A DNA stretch of 64,000 nucleotides. It comes from Planctomycetota bacterium (lineage in GTDB: Bacteria > Planctomycetota > Uabimicrobiia > Uabimicrobiales > JABWCH01). Of this stretch, positions 1-8,526 are shown piece after piece. Within the stretch, counting starts at the first letter, position 1. Each line of letters starts with the position of its first letter. The notes beneath the pieces were generated by a model that was not told where the DNA came from, ran no database searches, and worked only from the letters and a program-made list of their open reading frames with translations. The position numbers were made by a program, and so were the translations under genes. The stretch is taken from assembly GCA_017993505.1 (NCBI GenBank), contig JAGOMP010000006.1, forward strand, positions 1 through 64,000, read 5' to 3'.

Positions 1-665
1 ACTAACTTACTCCACTACACAATTTTCATTCCCAGATCAAATTTACTCCCCAGATCATCTTTCCTCCCCATAGCAACTTTTCCTCCCCAGAGCAACTTTC
101 CTCCCCAGAGCAACATTTGCCTCCCCAGAGCAACTGACACCTCCCCAGAGCAACTTTCCTCCCCAGAGCAACATTTGCTTCCCCAGAGCAACTTTCCTCC
201 CCAGAGCAACTTTTCCTCCCCAGAGCAACTTTCCTCCCCAGAGCAACTTTTCCTCCCCAGAGCAACTTTCCTCCCCAGAGCAACATTTGCTTCCCCAGAG
301 CAACATTTGCCTCCCCAGAGCAACTGACACCTCCCCAGAGCAACTTTCCTCCCCAGAGCAACATTTGCCTCTCCAGAGCAACATTTGCCTCCCCAGAGCA
401 ACTGACACCTCCCCAGAGCAGACTAACTGACTAACTCCCCAGAGCAAAATTGCCTCCCCAGAGCAACATTTGCCTCCCCAGAGCAAGTCCCCAGAGCAAA
501 TTAACTCCCCAGAGCAACTTTCCTCCCCAGAGCAACATTTGCCTCCCCAGAGCAACTTTCCTCCCCAGAGCAACATTTGCCTCCCCAGAGCAAGTCCCCA
601 GAGCAAGTCCCCAAAGCAAATCCCCTGAGCAACATTTGCCTCCTCTGGCAACTCCCCAGAGCAAG
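1..665. repeat. Array of about 35 short degenerate repeats, core CTCCCCAGAGCAA
   Basis: The core CTCCCCAGAGCAA (revcomp TTGCTCTGGGGAG) recurs about 35 times, always in the same orientation. Copies are separated by a few types of 3-7 nt linker (CTTTC, CTTTTC, CATTTGC, CTGACAC, GTC), giving periods of about 14-20 bp. Copies at both ends are degenerate (positions 30-75 and 605-650), while the centre is almost invariant, as expected if copies are gained inside and decay at the edges. A short non-repeat stretch with stops in all plus frames lies at 420-435. Stop-free frames exist on both strands but follow from composition; none has a ribosome binding site and frames overlap freely. The array may continue left of the window. 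The same repeat family occurs inside a protein gene near 40.0-40.4 kb. Confidence 0.95.
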
Positions 666-683
666 TTTAATTCATTAAAAAGG

Positions 684-719
684 AAAAAAGCCTAGCAATG
701 ATTGATGCTAGGCTTTTTT
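684..719. terminator. Bidirectional intrinsic terminator
   Basis: The inverted repeat GCCTAGCA (690-697) / TGCTAGGC (706-713) has an 8-nt loop, an A-run before it and a T-run after it. It therefore works in both directions. It ends gpmI on the minus strand and separates it from the repeat array. Confidence 0.85.
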
Positions 720-751
720 CTATTTATAATATGAATACATTTTATATTATA

Positions 752-2425
752 TTATTGAATGAGAATTAAAGATGGTTGGTAAATTTCTGGGGCTTGATAA
801 CCTAGAAGGTTAATGAATGTAGATGCAATGTTGGCAATTCCTGGATTTTGGATGTCAGAATTTATTTTGTATTCGTTGTTGTATTGAAAATCAAGGATAA
901 AAAAGGGAACTGGGTTGAGTGTGTGGCTTGTTTTTGGTTTTCCTTTTTTATCGATTTTTTCTTCTACATTACCATGATCTGCAGTGATGATTACAATGCC
1001 TTCTTGTTTTTTCACTTCTTCTACGATTGTTGGAAGTAGATTATCAATGGTTTCCATGGCTTTGATGCATGCTTGGATGTTGCCTGTATGTCCTACCATA
1101 TCTCCATTGGCGTAGTTGACGCGTAGGAATTTATATTTTTTGCTTTGTATTGCTTGTAAAAGTTTATCTGTGACTTCTTGTGCACGCATTTCTGGATGAG
1201 ATTCAATCATTTCATTTGGTTCTGATGCAACTTCTTCATATTTTTCAAATTTTTCATCAATGTAGCCTGATTTATTTCCATTCCAAAAATATGTGACATG
1301 TCCATATTTATGAGTTTCTGCAATAGCGTAAGATGGTATTTCTGTAGCAGTTAAGTATTGAGCTGTTACGTGATGAATTTCTGGAGGTCGAACGAGTGTC
1401 ATGGGTGGCATATGAACTTCTGTATCGTATTCTAACATGCCAGCATATTGTACATTAGGAAAGTCTACTCTATCAAAGCCTGTAAAGTCTTTTTTTACAA
1501 AAGCTTCGGAAATTTCAATGGCTCGGTCACCTCGAAAGTTAAAGTTGATGACTGTATCACCATCTTGCATTTTTCCTATGGGCTTTTTATTTTCATCAAC
1601 AATGACAAATGTTGGATTGAATTGATCTTGCTTTTCTGGATATACTTTACGAGCTGTTTGAATGGCTTCTGTAGCTGTTGTATAGTATCCTGTGTAATCT
1701 GGATGGATGTCTTCAGGAGCAACAATTCCTCGAACATGGGCATTCCAACCACGTTGGACTATGTTCCAATCAGAATTGTATCGATCCATAGTAACGTGCA
1801 TTCTTCCACCACCAGAAGCAATGGCTATGTCTACGTCACTATTTTGTTCACGTATTTGATCAAATTTTTCTTCTAGTTGTTGTATGTAGATTAATCCAGA
1901 ATCTGGTGCAACATCTCGACCATCTAATAGAGTATGCACGCGAATTTTTTTTGCCCCTGCTTGGACTGTGTAGTCTAGTAAAGAAAAAAGTTGTTGGATG
2001 TGGGAATGAACGTTTCCATCGGAAAGTAAGCCGAGAAAGTGAATGGTATGATTTTGTTTTGCTGGTTCTACGATGAGTTTTTTCCAAGTATCTGATTCTT
2101 TGATACGTCCTGATGCAATGGATTCGTTGACAAGCATAGCACCTTGGTGGTAAATTTGACCAGAACCAATTGCATTGTGTCCTACTTCGCTATTTCCCAT
2201 GTCATCATCTGTAGGAAGTCCAACTGCAGTTCCATGAGCTTGGAGTTGTGTGTATAAGTTTTTTTCTTTTGTTTGTTGAATCCAATTGTTTAAATTTGTT
2301 GTTTTGGCTCTTGTAAATGCATTTCCTTCATAATCTTTACCAATTCCAACACCGTCTAGAATAATTAGTACAAGAGGTCCCTTTCGACCTGAAAAATTAG
2401 GATGGGGCTGTAGTTTGTAATTCAT
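752..2425 (-). CDS. gpmI: 2,3-bisphosphoglycerate-independent phosphoglycerate mutase
   Basis: Interconverts 3-phosphoglycerate and 2-phosphoglycerate in cytoplasmic glycolysis and gluconeogenesis, using two metal ions and a phosphoserine intermediate. The 557-aa protein has the usual family arrangement: metal-binding LDGVG at about residues 23-27, the catalytic serine in DMGNSEVGHN (Ser79), the HTLLDGRD segment in the inserted phosphotransferase domain, and the C-terminal metal motif TADHGN. Length is slightly above the common 510-550 aa. The start at 2425 gives MNYKLQPHPNF and is preceded by a weak purine-rich site. The gene stands alone, with a terminator downstream at 684-719. The family assignment is secure. 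Confidence 0.97.
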   Translation of the reverse strand: MNYKLQPHPNFSGRKGPLVLIILDGVGIGKDYEGNAFTRAKTTNLNNWIQQTKEKNLYTQLQAHGTAVGLPTDDDMGNSEVGHNAIGSGQIYHQGAMLVNESIASGRIKESDTWKKLIVEPAKQNHTIHFLGLLSDGNVHSHIQQLFSLLDYTVQAGAKKIRVHTLLDGRDVAPDSGLIYIQQLEEKFDQIREQNSDVDIAIASGGGRMHVTMDRYNSDWNIVQRGWNAHVRGIVAPEDIHPDYTGYYTTATEAIQTARKVYPEKQDQFNPTFVIVDENKKPIGKMQDGDTVINFNFRGDRAIEISEAFVKKDFTGFDRVDFPNVQYAGMLEYDTEVHMPPMTLVRPPEIHHVTAQYLTATEIPSYAIAETHKYGHVTYFWNGNKSGYIDEKFEKYEEVASEPNEMIESHPEMRAQEVTDKLLQAIQSKKYKFLRVNYANGDMVGHTGNIQACIKAMETIDNLLPTIVEEVKKQEGIVIITADHGNVEEKIDKKGKPKTSHTLNPVPFFILDFQYNNEYKINSDIQNPGIANIASTFINLLGYQAPEIYQPSLILIQ

Positions 2426-2660
2426 TGTTTTTCTTTCTATTCTCTATGAAGAGAATTTGTTTGTATTGATTGTAAAATTGTGTGATTTGATTAAATGAAT
2501 TGTAATTGTGTAATTTAATTGTGTGATTGAATTTGATTAAATTGTCTATGGTTATGTCTTTTTGAAAAACGACTTTGTAAATAAATTATTGATTGTACAT
2601 TAAAATTTGTGATTCATTTGTTTTATATTTTTATATTTTCTATGGTTATGTCTTTTTGAA
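2426..2660. other. AT-rich gap with a short direct repeat
   Basis: No gene is visible. A stretch of about 27 bp beginning TCTATGGTTATG and running through TTTTTGAAAAACG occurs near 2545 and again near 2639. The second copy runs straight into the terminator hairpin at 2661. The surrounding sequence is simple T/A/G-rich. The promoter of gpmI should lie near the left end, but no convincing boxes were found. Confidence 0.5.
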
Positions 2661-2699
2661 AAACGTACGTTGTACATAAAATAAATACAACGTACGTTT
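2661..2699 (-). terminator. Intrinsic terminator of the M14 carboxypeptidase gene
   Basis: Perfect 14-bp arms, AAACGTACGTTGTA (2661-2674) and its complement (2686-2699), flank an 11-nt loop. On the minus strand the stem is followed by TTTTTC. It lies 34 bp beyond the stop codon of the carboxypeptidase gene. Confidence 0.8.
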
Positions 2700-2732
2700 C
2701 AATATAGCGTCAATGAATACATATAGGCTCTA

Positions 2733-4073
2733 TTATTCGGCAACCATCTGTACATTTAAAATAGTGGGTTCAGTAGCGTCTTTGACTTGGACATTCGAAA
2801 CGATGAGATCTTTGTATCCATCTGCTGTGAATTTCACTGTGTATGTACCTGCAAGGAGAATTTTTTGATAGTCGCCATGGAGTTTAGATGCTACAATGGG
2901 TTTATTGATACCAACAATGTCAACATTGGCTGCTATAGGTTTTTTTGTGGCTTTGTCTGTGACTATGCCATGAATTCCTCGATTAGCTTGTTGAAAGAAC
3001 CAACGCATGGAATCTTTGTTGTCTGTCCAGTATTGTTCAAGTGTATCTGCTGAAGGCCATTTTCGTTGAGAGACTTCAATAGTTAAGTCAATGCAACTAT
3101 ACCAATTGTAGTTCCAATCTTGCATGCTACCATCGATTTCATACCAAGCTGCACCATTGGTGATTCCATTGGTAAAGGAAGTGGAATTGTACATAGGAAG
3201 ATTTCGTTTAGAATATCCAAGGGCTAAGAATTTTGTCAGTGCTAAATCAGGGATATCTCCTTTTTGAGTATCCCAAGGATAATTAACAACAACTGCACCA
3301 CCATGATAATTGAGGGAAATGCGGAAATTGCGTTCGTTTTGAAATTTCATCATAAGTTGCACTTCATGGGGACGTCCTGTAGGATCGTTAGTAGCATCAT
3401 TGACAGGATCAGGAAATTTTCTATTAAGGTCTTTCCATTCTGCATTGTAGCGACGTTTCGCAGCTGTGCCATCTGGGTTCATGTTGGGCATAATCCAAAG
3501 TTCTAGGTCATTGACCATGGCTGTAAGTTCGGCGTCTTTGCCATAATTTTCCAAAAGTTGACGAATAAAATAGATGCCGAGTTCCTGTCCTACGACTTCG
3601 TCACCATGCATGGTAGAAACATATTTCACTTCAGGTTCTGGTTCGTCTTGTTCTACATTATCAGATATTTTCATAACCCAAAGATCAAGTCCATTGACAC
3701 TTTTTCCTATGGTATACAATTTGGCAATATGAGGATATTGTGCTTCTAATTCTTGAAGTTCTGTAGTCAATGTTTCATGAGTATGGAACATTGCTCTTTC
3801 TGTATCTTCTCCAATTTCTGTAGGAGCGAGTGTGAATTCATAGCCAAGTTCTCGTAACATATTTTGTTCTTCTTGTGTAGCATATACATAGACTGTATCT
3901 AATTCTCGTGTACAATAGTCAACGTCTACATCAATGCGTACAAGATTTTCAAAATCTGATCGGCTTTGAATGGGAATAGCTATGCGCTCTTTTGCATAAT
4001 TCAGTTCATCAAAAGATTGGGCAAAAATGCTGCATGTAAAAATAAAAAGACATGCAATAATGATCTTTTTCAT
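2733..4073 (-). CDS. Secreted M14-family zinc carboxypeptidase with regulatory-like C-terminal domain
   Basis: The N-terminus MKKIIIACLFIFTCSIFAQ is a Sec signal peptide, so the enzyme acts outside the cytoplasm. After a pro-region of about 95 residues comes an M14 metallocarboxypeptidase domain. Zinc ligands are visible as His156 and Glu159 (MHGDE) and His257 (NYHGG). NMNPDGT at about 197-203 is the usual substrate-binding loop, and Glu333 in LTIEVSQRKWP is the expected catalytic base. Residues about 366-446 form a carboxypeptidase-regulatory-like beta-sandwich (GIHGIVTDKATKKPI), as in carboxypeptidase D/E/T-type enzymes. The start is set by a GGAGG site 9 nt upstream. Substrate specificity cannot be read from the sequence. 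Confidence 0.93.
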   Translation of the reverse strand: MKKIIIACLFIFTCSIFAQSFDELNYAKERIAIPIQSRSDFENLVRIDVDVDYCTRELDTVYVYATQEEQNMLRELGYEFTLAPTEIGEDTERAMFHTHETLTTELQELEAQYPHIAKLYTIGKSVNGLDLWVMKISDNVEQDEPEPEVKYVSTMHGDEVVGQELGIYFIRQLLENYGKDAELTAMVNDLELWIMPNMNPDGTAAKRRYNAEWKDLNRKFPDPVNDATNDPTGRPHEVQLMMKFQNERNFRISLNYHGGAVVVNYPWDTQKGDIPDLALTKFLALGYSKRNLPMYNSTSFTNGITNGAAWYEIDGSMQDWNYNWYSCIDLTIEVSQRKWPSADTLEQYWTDNKDSMRWFFQQANRGIHGIVTDKATKKPIAANVDIVGINKPIVASKLHGDYQKILLAGTYTVKFTADGYKDLIVSNVQVKDATEPTILNVQMVAE

Positions 4074-4467
4074 AAAAATTCCTCCATAGGGATTTTTTTA
4101 TGGCAAACAATGGAAGGAATATTTCATTATTTGTCAGGTTTAGAGCAAATGCTCAAAAATTATTGTATAACAACTACCATATAAATTATTATATAACAAT
4201 TACTATATAAGATGATATTATTATATAACAACTATCATATAATAAAACGATGTATAAGACGATTTTGGTGACTTTTGTATGCATAATGTGTTTATTTTTT
4301 TATTCTGTGTTTATTTTTTGTATATACTGTGTCTATTTTTATATTCTGTGTTTTCTAACCTGTATCTATTTTTTATATATACTGTTTTTATATATTCTAA
4401 GTTTATTTTTTTTGCATAATGTGTCTATATTATTAATATGTGTCTATTTTTATTTTTATAATATGTA
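4074..4467. other. Low-complexity AT-rich intergenic region
   Basis: About 390 bp with no credible gene. It has several near copies of a TTATATAACAACTA(T/C)CATATAA-like unit (4160-4245), then a T-rich stretch built from TGTGTCTATTTTT-like repeats (4270-4460). A stop-free plus-strand frame through this stretch (4250-4525) is very rich in F/Y/L/C and runs antisense into the ExbD gene. It is judged a composition artefact. Confidence 0.6.
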
Positions 4468-5112
4468 TTATTTCTTTTTCTCTAATTTTAATTTTACATT
4501 ATTCAAACCAGCACCATTGATTTGATCTAATACTGCGATGATAAAACCATAATCTATAGATTTATCTGCTACTAAGACTAAATCTTGTTCACGGACTTCA
4601 GCTACTTTGTGTTTCAATTGTTCTCGTAATGATGATAATTCAATTTGAGTTTTTCCTAAATAAATTTTTCTATCCTTATCAATGGAAACTGTAAGTCTTT
4701 CTTGTTTGAACAAAGCAGTATAGCCAGCTTTAGGAACTTGAATATTTTTAATTTCATGGACAGCAAAGTTTGCTGTGACAAGAAAAAAAATCAAAAGCAA
4801 GAATATACAGTCAATCATAGGTGTCATATCAAGTTCAATTTCATCATCTTCTTGCGTGTTCCAAAAAAATTGAAAATCAGCACTTGAAATAGTAGTAGCA
4901 CTAGATGAAGAGCGCGGTACAATGGAACCTAGCATTATTTTTAAATCTTCAATGTCTGTAGCAGGAACCCAATTTGCCATGCGGTCATTTTTTACTAAAT
5001 CGTTAGGTTCAATTCGACCTTCAATAACATAAATTTTAAGTGTATCTAGTGTTAAATTGCCATATTCTTTTCCACTGTCGGCTTTGCGCATGATCCAATT
5101 TGTTGCATCCAT
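4468..5112 (-). CDS. GYF_2 domain-ExbD/TolR fusion, proton-channel subunit
   Basis: Residues about 6-60 resemble the GYF_2 (DUF4339) fold: a Trp near the start, a G-x-L-T-x-x-x-L segment, GRIEPNDLVK, then a NWVPA ending. This is followed by an ExbD/TolR protein. Its single TM segment (about 97-117, MTPMIDCIFLLLIFFLV) contains the conserved channel Asp, and a periplasmic domain runs to the end (DLVLVADKSIDYGFIIAVLDQI). ExbD couples proton flow to motion of a TonB- or TolA-like partner. The ExbB gene lies 2 bp upstream. A cytoplasmic GYF_2 domain usually binds proline-rich or other peptide targets, which suggests the motor is tethered to a partner. It is the last gene of the operon. Confidence 0.9.
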   Translation of the reverse strand: MDATNWIMRKADSGKEYGNLTLDTLKIYVIEGRIEPNDLVKNDRMANWVPATDIEDLKIMLGSIVPRSSSSATTISSADFQFFWNTQEDDEIELDMTPMIDCIFLLLIFFLVTANFAVHEIKNIQVPKAGYTALFKQERLTVSIDKDRKIYLGKTQIELSSLREQLKHKVAEVREQDLVLVADKSIDYGFIIAVLDQINGAGLNNVKLKLEKKK

Positions 5113-5114
5113 AA

Positions 5115-5726
5115 CTATTTCCTCGTAGCCTGCATAACTCGTAAGAAACGAGTCAGGTAATGGTGGATTTCTAATTCAGTTCTGCGAATTCTAGCTTTAA
5201 AATATGCGTGGACAAAAAGAATAGGAATCGCAACAATCAATCCACCTGCAGTCGTAACTAATGCATAGCGAATACCATCTGCCATTTTTTGGGGATCGCC
5301 CAATCCATAGATAGCAACTACTTCAAATGTTTCGATCATACCAAGAACAGTTCCAAGTAGACCAAGCATAGGAGCACCTTTAGCAATAATGGCAAGAACA
5401 CTTAGATTTCGTTGCAGTGATGGCAATACATGAATTTGAATTTCATCAATCAAAATTTTACGAATATCATCGATTGTTTCATTGGCATGAAGCAGTCCTA
5501 ATAAAAAAAGGCGTGGCAATAATTTTGGCTTTTGTTCACATAAAGCCCCTGCTTCTTTGATTTTGCCTTGTTTGAGTAAATTTTCAAATTGAGGATAAAA
5601 GGTTTCCATATTTGTGCGGCAACCAGCATATACTATAAATCTTTCAATGATGAAGCCTAAGGCAATAATAGAACAAAAGATGATTATGTACATGATAAAG
5701 CCACCGGCGTGTATCATTTCTAACAT
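5115..5726 (-). CDS. ExbB/TolQ/MotA-family proton channel protein
   Basis: A 203-aa protein with three TM segments (about 8-28, 106-130, 150-175) and a cytoplasmic loop between the first and second, as in TolQ/ExbB. The channel signature is clear in APMLGLLGTVLGMIETF and in ALVTTAGGLIVAIPILF, including the conserved Thr residues of the pore. It forms the stator with the GYF_2-ExbD subunit encoded 2 bp downstream. It has a good Shine-Dalgarno sequence (AAAGGAAA). It is a different subfamily from the second ExbB at 9443-10072, so the operon carries two distinct motors. Assignment to TolQ, ExbB or a separate clade is not possible by eye. Confidence 0.92.
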   Translation of the reverse strand: MLEMIHAGGFIMYIIIFCSIIALGFIIERFIVYAGCRTNMETFYPQFENLLKQGKIKEAGALCEQKPKLLPRLFLLGLLHANETIDDIRKILIDEIQIHVLPSLQRNLSVLAIIAKGAPMLGLLGTVLGMIETFEVVAIYGLGDPQKMADGIRYALVTTAGGLIVAIPILFVHAYFKARIRRTELEIHHYLTRFLRVMQATRK

Positions 5727-5753
5727 GTTTTTTCCTTTTTTTAAGAATTAAAA

Positions 5754-6977
5754 TTAACGAATGCTATACATCCCACGATTTTCTTCTGCTAATTGTGCTA
5801 AAAAGTTTTTATCTTGGTGCGGACCAATGCCAATTGTGTTGATAATGATTTTCTTTTGATTCCATTGTTGGACAGCTTCCAAAAGCATTTTTTGATTCAC
5901 AATAGGTCCTGCAGTTGGTTGACCATCTGTTAAAAAATAAATACATTCTGCTGTAGGGGGTTGTTTTCCAATGGAAATAGAAGTTTGCAGAGCATCATGA
6001 ATATTTGTGCTACCTCCACTGTTGATTTGCATAATCCATTCATCAGCCGAGTCTTTATTTTCAGAAGTCGCTGGTACAAGTCGTTCTTTCCAAAAAGTAA
6101 TGTTACTATCAAAAACAATGATGTTAAAAAATTCAGATTCTTGCAAGTCATTATAGGAATTTTTTAATTGGATGCGTGCTTCGTGGATATTCATACTACC
6201 AGATATATCTAAGACAAATATCATTCGTTTTGCTAAAATTTTCACGCCATAAAACGTTCTTGGTTTGATAAGTCCAAGTTTTTGTCGTCCTCGAAGTGCT
6301 CTTGCAACATCACCAGCTTTTTCTTTTAATTGTTTACGATATGCTTTATGTTGTTGTATTTTTATTTCTTGTCTTTTTTGATGTACTTTAATAATTTCAT
6401 CACCATGCTCTGCAATATTTTCTTGCATAGTTTCTAAGCTATCATACACTTCACCTTCTAAATCTTCTTCAAAATCTTGGGGCATGTCTGGTAAATTTTG
6501 ATAGTATTCTTCGCCTGATTCTGCTTCATCTACTTCTTCGCCATAGCTTTCTTCACTGATGAAACCTACATCAATTAAATTTTCATCGAAAAAGCCACGA
6601 GCTGGCAAAATCAGCACACAGAGTAGTGTAATGACAATAGTATGTATAACAAAAGACAAGAAAAAACATTCTATAGAACGCGGCGTTAATAGTAGGGCAG
6701 AAAGAATAAATTTTCCCCATGTAGTTTTTTTTGGTTTGTTTTTTGTTGAATTTTTATTTTGTTGTTGGAAACGCTGTTGCGTTATTTTTTGATGTTGCTT
6801 TGGTTGTTGCTGATTGTATAGAGGTTGAATTAATTGTGTAGATTGTTCCTGTTTCACTTCATTCTGAAATTTTAACGGTTGTGTTTCTTGCATTTCATTA
6901 GATAATGTATTTTGGAAAGATTGAGACAATTCATTTTCAGTATTCAATTTTGGTTCTTGTGAATTTAGTGATTTCAT
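5754..6977 (-). CDS. VWA-domain membrane protein with TonB/TolA-like transmembrane helix
   Basis: A 407-aa protein in four parts. (1) Residues 1-88 are a Gln/Lys/Asn-rich cytoplasmic tail. (2) One TM helix (about 104-126) contains Ser108-F-V-I-His112, the S-x3-H pattern of TonB and TolA that contacts ExbB/ExbD. (3) An acidic and then basic, probably coiled, stalk spans about 137-235. (4) A von Willebrand factor A domain spans about 250-405, with the MIDAS residues DISGS (Asp257, Ser259, Ser261), a later Thr in GGSTNIHDAL and Asp in LTDGQPTAG. The VWA domain would face the periplasm. Adjacent genes encode ExbB and ExbD. The inference is that the protein is driven by, or recruited to, these motors. 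The start follows a good AAGGAG site. Confidence 0.88.
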   Translation of the reverse strand: MKSLNSQEPKLNTENELSQSFQNTLSNEMQETQPLKFQNEVKQEQSTQLIQPLYNQQQPKQHQKITQQRFQQQNKNSTKNKPKKTTWGKFILSALLLTPRSIECFFLSFVIHTIVITLLCVLILPARGFFDENLIDVGFISEESYGEEVDEAESGEEYYQNLPDMPQDFEEDLEGEVYDSLETMQENIAEHGDEIIKVHQKRQEIKIQQHKAYRKQLKEKAGDVARALRGRQKLGLIKPRTFYGVKILAKRMIFVLDISGSMNIHEARIQLKNSYNDLQESEFFNIIVFDSNITFWKERLVPATSENKDSADEWIMQINSGGSTNIHDALQTSISIGKQPPTAECIYFLTDGQPTAGPIVNQKMLLEAVQQWNQKKIIINTIGIGPHQDKNFLAQLAEENRGMYSIR

Positions 6978-6990
6978 AATGTCTCCTTGA

Positions 6991-8526
6991 TTAATTAGAA
7001 ATTGCCCCTTTCACATTTTCTAGAAAATCATTTTTTTTGTATTCCATTTTATTTGGTTGAAAAAATGCAATTCCAAAGCCTTGATTTTTATGAATTTTAT
7101 TATTTTCAATAATAGGGAGACTATTTTTATTTAATGAGATTCCATTATTCATATTATGGTTAATGTTGTTTTCTCGAATTTCTGCTGTTGATTTTTCAAA
7201 AATAACACCATCATTTTTATTTTCTTGAATAATGTTTTGAGTCATAGAACCTTGGCTATTTTTCCATTGAACGCCATTAATATTTTGACGAATAACATTT
7301 TCTTGCAATGTGATTTCAGAATTTTCAATTTCAAAACCATTTCCTATGTTTTGGTACACTTTATTGTTTTTGAACATTCCTTTTGTTTCTTTTTCAATGC
7401 GCACTCCCAGCATAGAGTTGGCAATATCATTTTCTGAAAATGTAATGTCTCTCGAACTTGCAATTTGAACTCCACCACCTGACAATTCTTTCATTTCCCC
7501 TTGTTCATCATACAAAGGTGTTCCAATGATGGAATTATTATCTATTTGAATATTGCGAGATGCTAAAATATAGAGACATTTTTTTTCTGGATCTTGGTTC
7601 AATAAGGCGTTTTGTTGTATTGTAATGGTATTGCAACCAGAAATAGCACAAGCATATCCATTTTTAGCTTTGATTTTATTATTTTCTCTATTTTCGTCTT
7701 GTTTTTCTCCAATCGTACAATTGCGACAATTTAACAAGAAAATAGCATCTCCATTGTCTGTAGTAATGTTATTATTCAAACAATATATATTTTGGCTTTC
7801 TTTTCCAAAAATTCCTTTTGTTGTACCAGAAATATGATTATTTACAATCATATTATTTTTTTCACCAGTAACTTTTGAAAATTGCACTCCTTGAATAATA
7901 TTATTAGCAATGGAAATTTCCGTAGATTGTTCCACAAGTAAAGCAATGTTTTTTTGAGTTTGGAAATTGCATTTTGTAATTAAAGCAACATTCGTCTGAA
8001 CGATTTTAATTTGTTCTGTTGTCCCAATTTCACTAAAATTCAAACGGTCACTTCCTGCTTGGATAACTGTAGAACCTTGAATCCTCAATTTCTGTACTTG
8101 TAAATCTGTTGATTTAATGATAGAAAATGCTGGTTGTTGTTTATCTTCTGTGTGTAAAACTAAATTGCGTATTTTGCATTTTGTACAATCTTGTAACAGT
8201 AAAGTAGAACCTCGTACAGCTGTTAAAAATGCACCTTCTACTCCTACAATTTCAATATTTTCACGATTCTTTAATTGAAAATTACCAACATATTTGCCTT
8301 GTTTTAATTGAATTACTGTTGAATTTTTCACATTTTCCAAAATAACTCGTAAATTATCTTTTGGTTCCACTACAATGGTATGTGGCTTGGGTTTGGTATA
8401 AAAAAACTTCATGGCACTTTTTTCATACCAAAAAAAATATACAAAACAAACACCGATTAACACAAGAAATGTGAAGAACATTAAACCACAAGAAGCAGTG
8501 AAAAGGGGCTGTTTCTTTTTTTTCAT
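6991..8526 (-). CDS. Membrane-anchored right-handed parallel beta-helix protein (PbH1/NosD-like repeats)
   Basis: An N-terminal TM segment (about 12-33) is followed by about 470 residues of parallel beta-helix repeats. Coil motifs of the form I-x-x-N-x-I recur about every 22-25 residues (for example ISIANNIIQG, IYCLNNNITT, IQIDNNSIIG, ITLQENVIRQ, PIIENNKIHK). Such folds bind or cleave polysaccharides or serve as extended scaffolds. No catalytic residues stand out. It overlaps the upstream gene by 4 bp (ATGA), so it is translationally coupled within the ExbB/ExbD operon. Orientation (N-in) suggests that the helix projects into the periplasm. Function is unknown; a structural or cell-wall-binding role is plausible. 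Confidence 0.85.
   Translation of the reverse strand: MKKKKQPLFTASCGLMFFTFLVLIGVCFVYFFWYEKSAMKFFYTKPKPHTIVVEPKDNLRVILENVKNSTVIQLKQGKYVGNFQLKNRENIEIVGVEGAFLTAVRGSTLLLQDCTKCKIRNLVLHTEDKQQPAFSIIKSTDLQVQKLRIQGSTVIQAGSDRLNFSEIGTTEQIKIVQTNVALITKCNFQTQKNIALLVEQSTEISIANNIIQGVQFSKVTGEKNNMIVNNHISGTTKGIFGKESQNIYCLNNNITTDNGDAIFLLNCRNCTIGEKQDENRENNKIKAKNGYACAISGCNTITIQQNALLNQDPEKKCLYILASRNIQIDNNSIIGTPLYDEQGEMKELSGGGVQIASSRDITFSENDIANSMLGVRIEKETKGMFKNNKVYQNIGNGFEIENSEITLQENVIRQNINGVQWKNSQGSMTQNIIQENKNDGVIFEKSTAEIRENNINHNMNNGISLNKNSLPIIENNKIHKNQGFGIAFFQPNKMEYKKNDFLENVKGAISN

Noticed and set aside
1-665. CRISPR array
   Set aside because: Repeats are 13 bp with 3-7 nt linkers, not 25-40 bp unique spacers, and no cas genes lie nearby.
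15-695. Long open frames across the array (about 80-200 codons, both strands)
   Set aside because: Several frames are open at once because the repeat lacks stops. They share no ribosome site, overlap one another and the gpmI terminator, and encode only the repeat.
4250-4525. Plus-strand open frame rich in F, Y, L and C
   Set aside because: Low-complexity T-rich repeats, no ribosome site, and it runs antisense into the ExbD gene.
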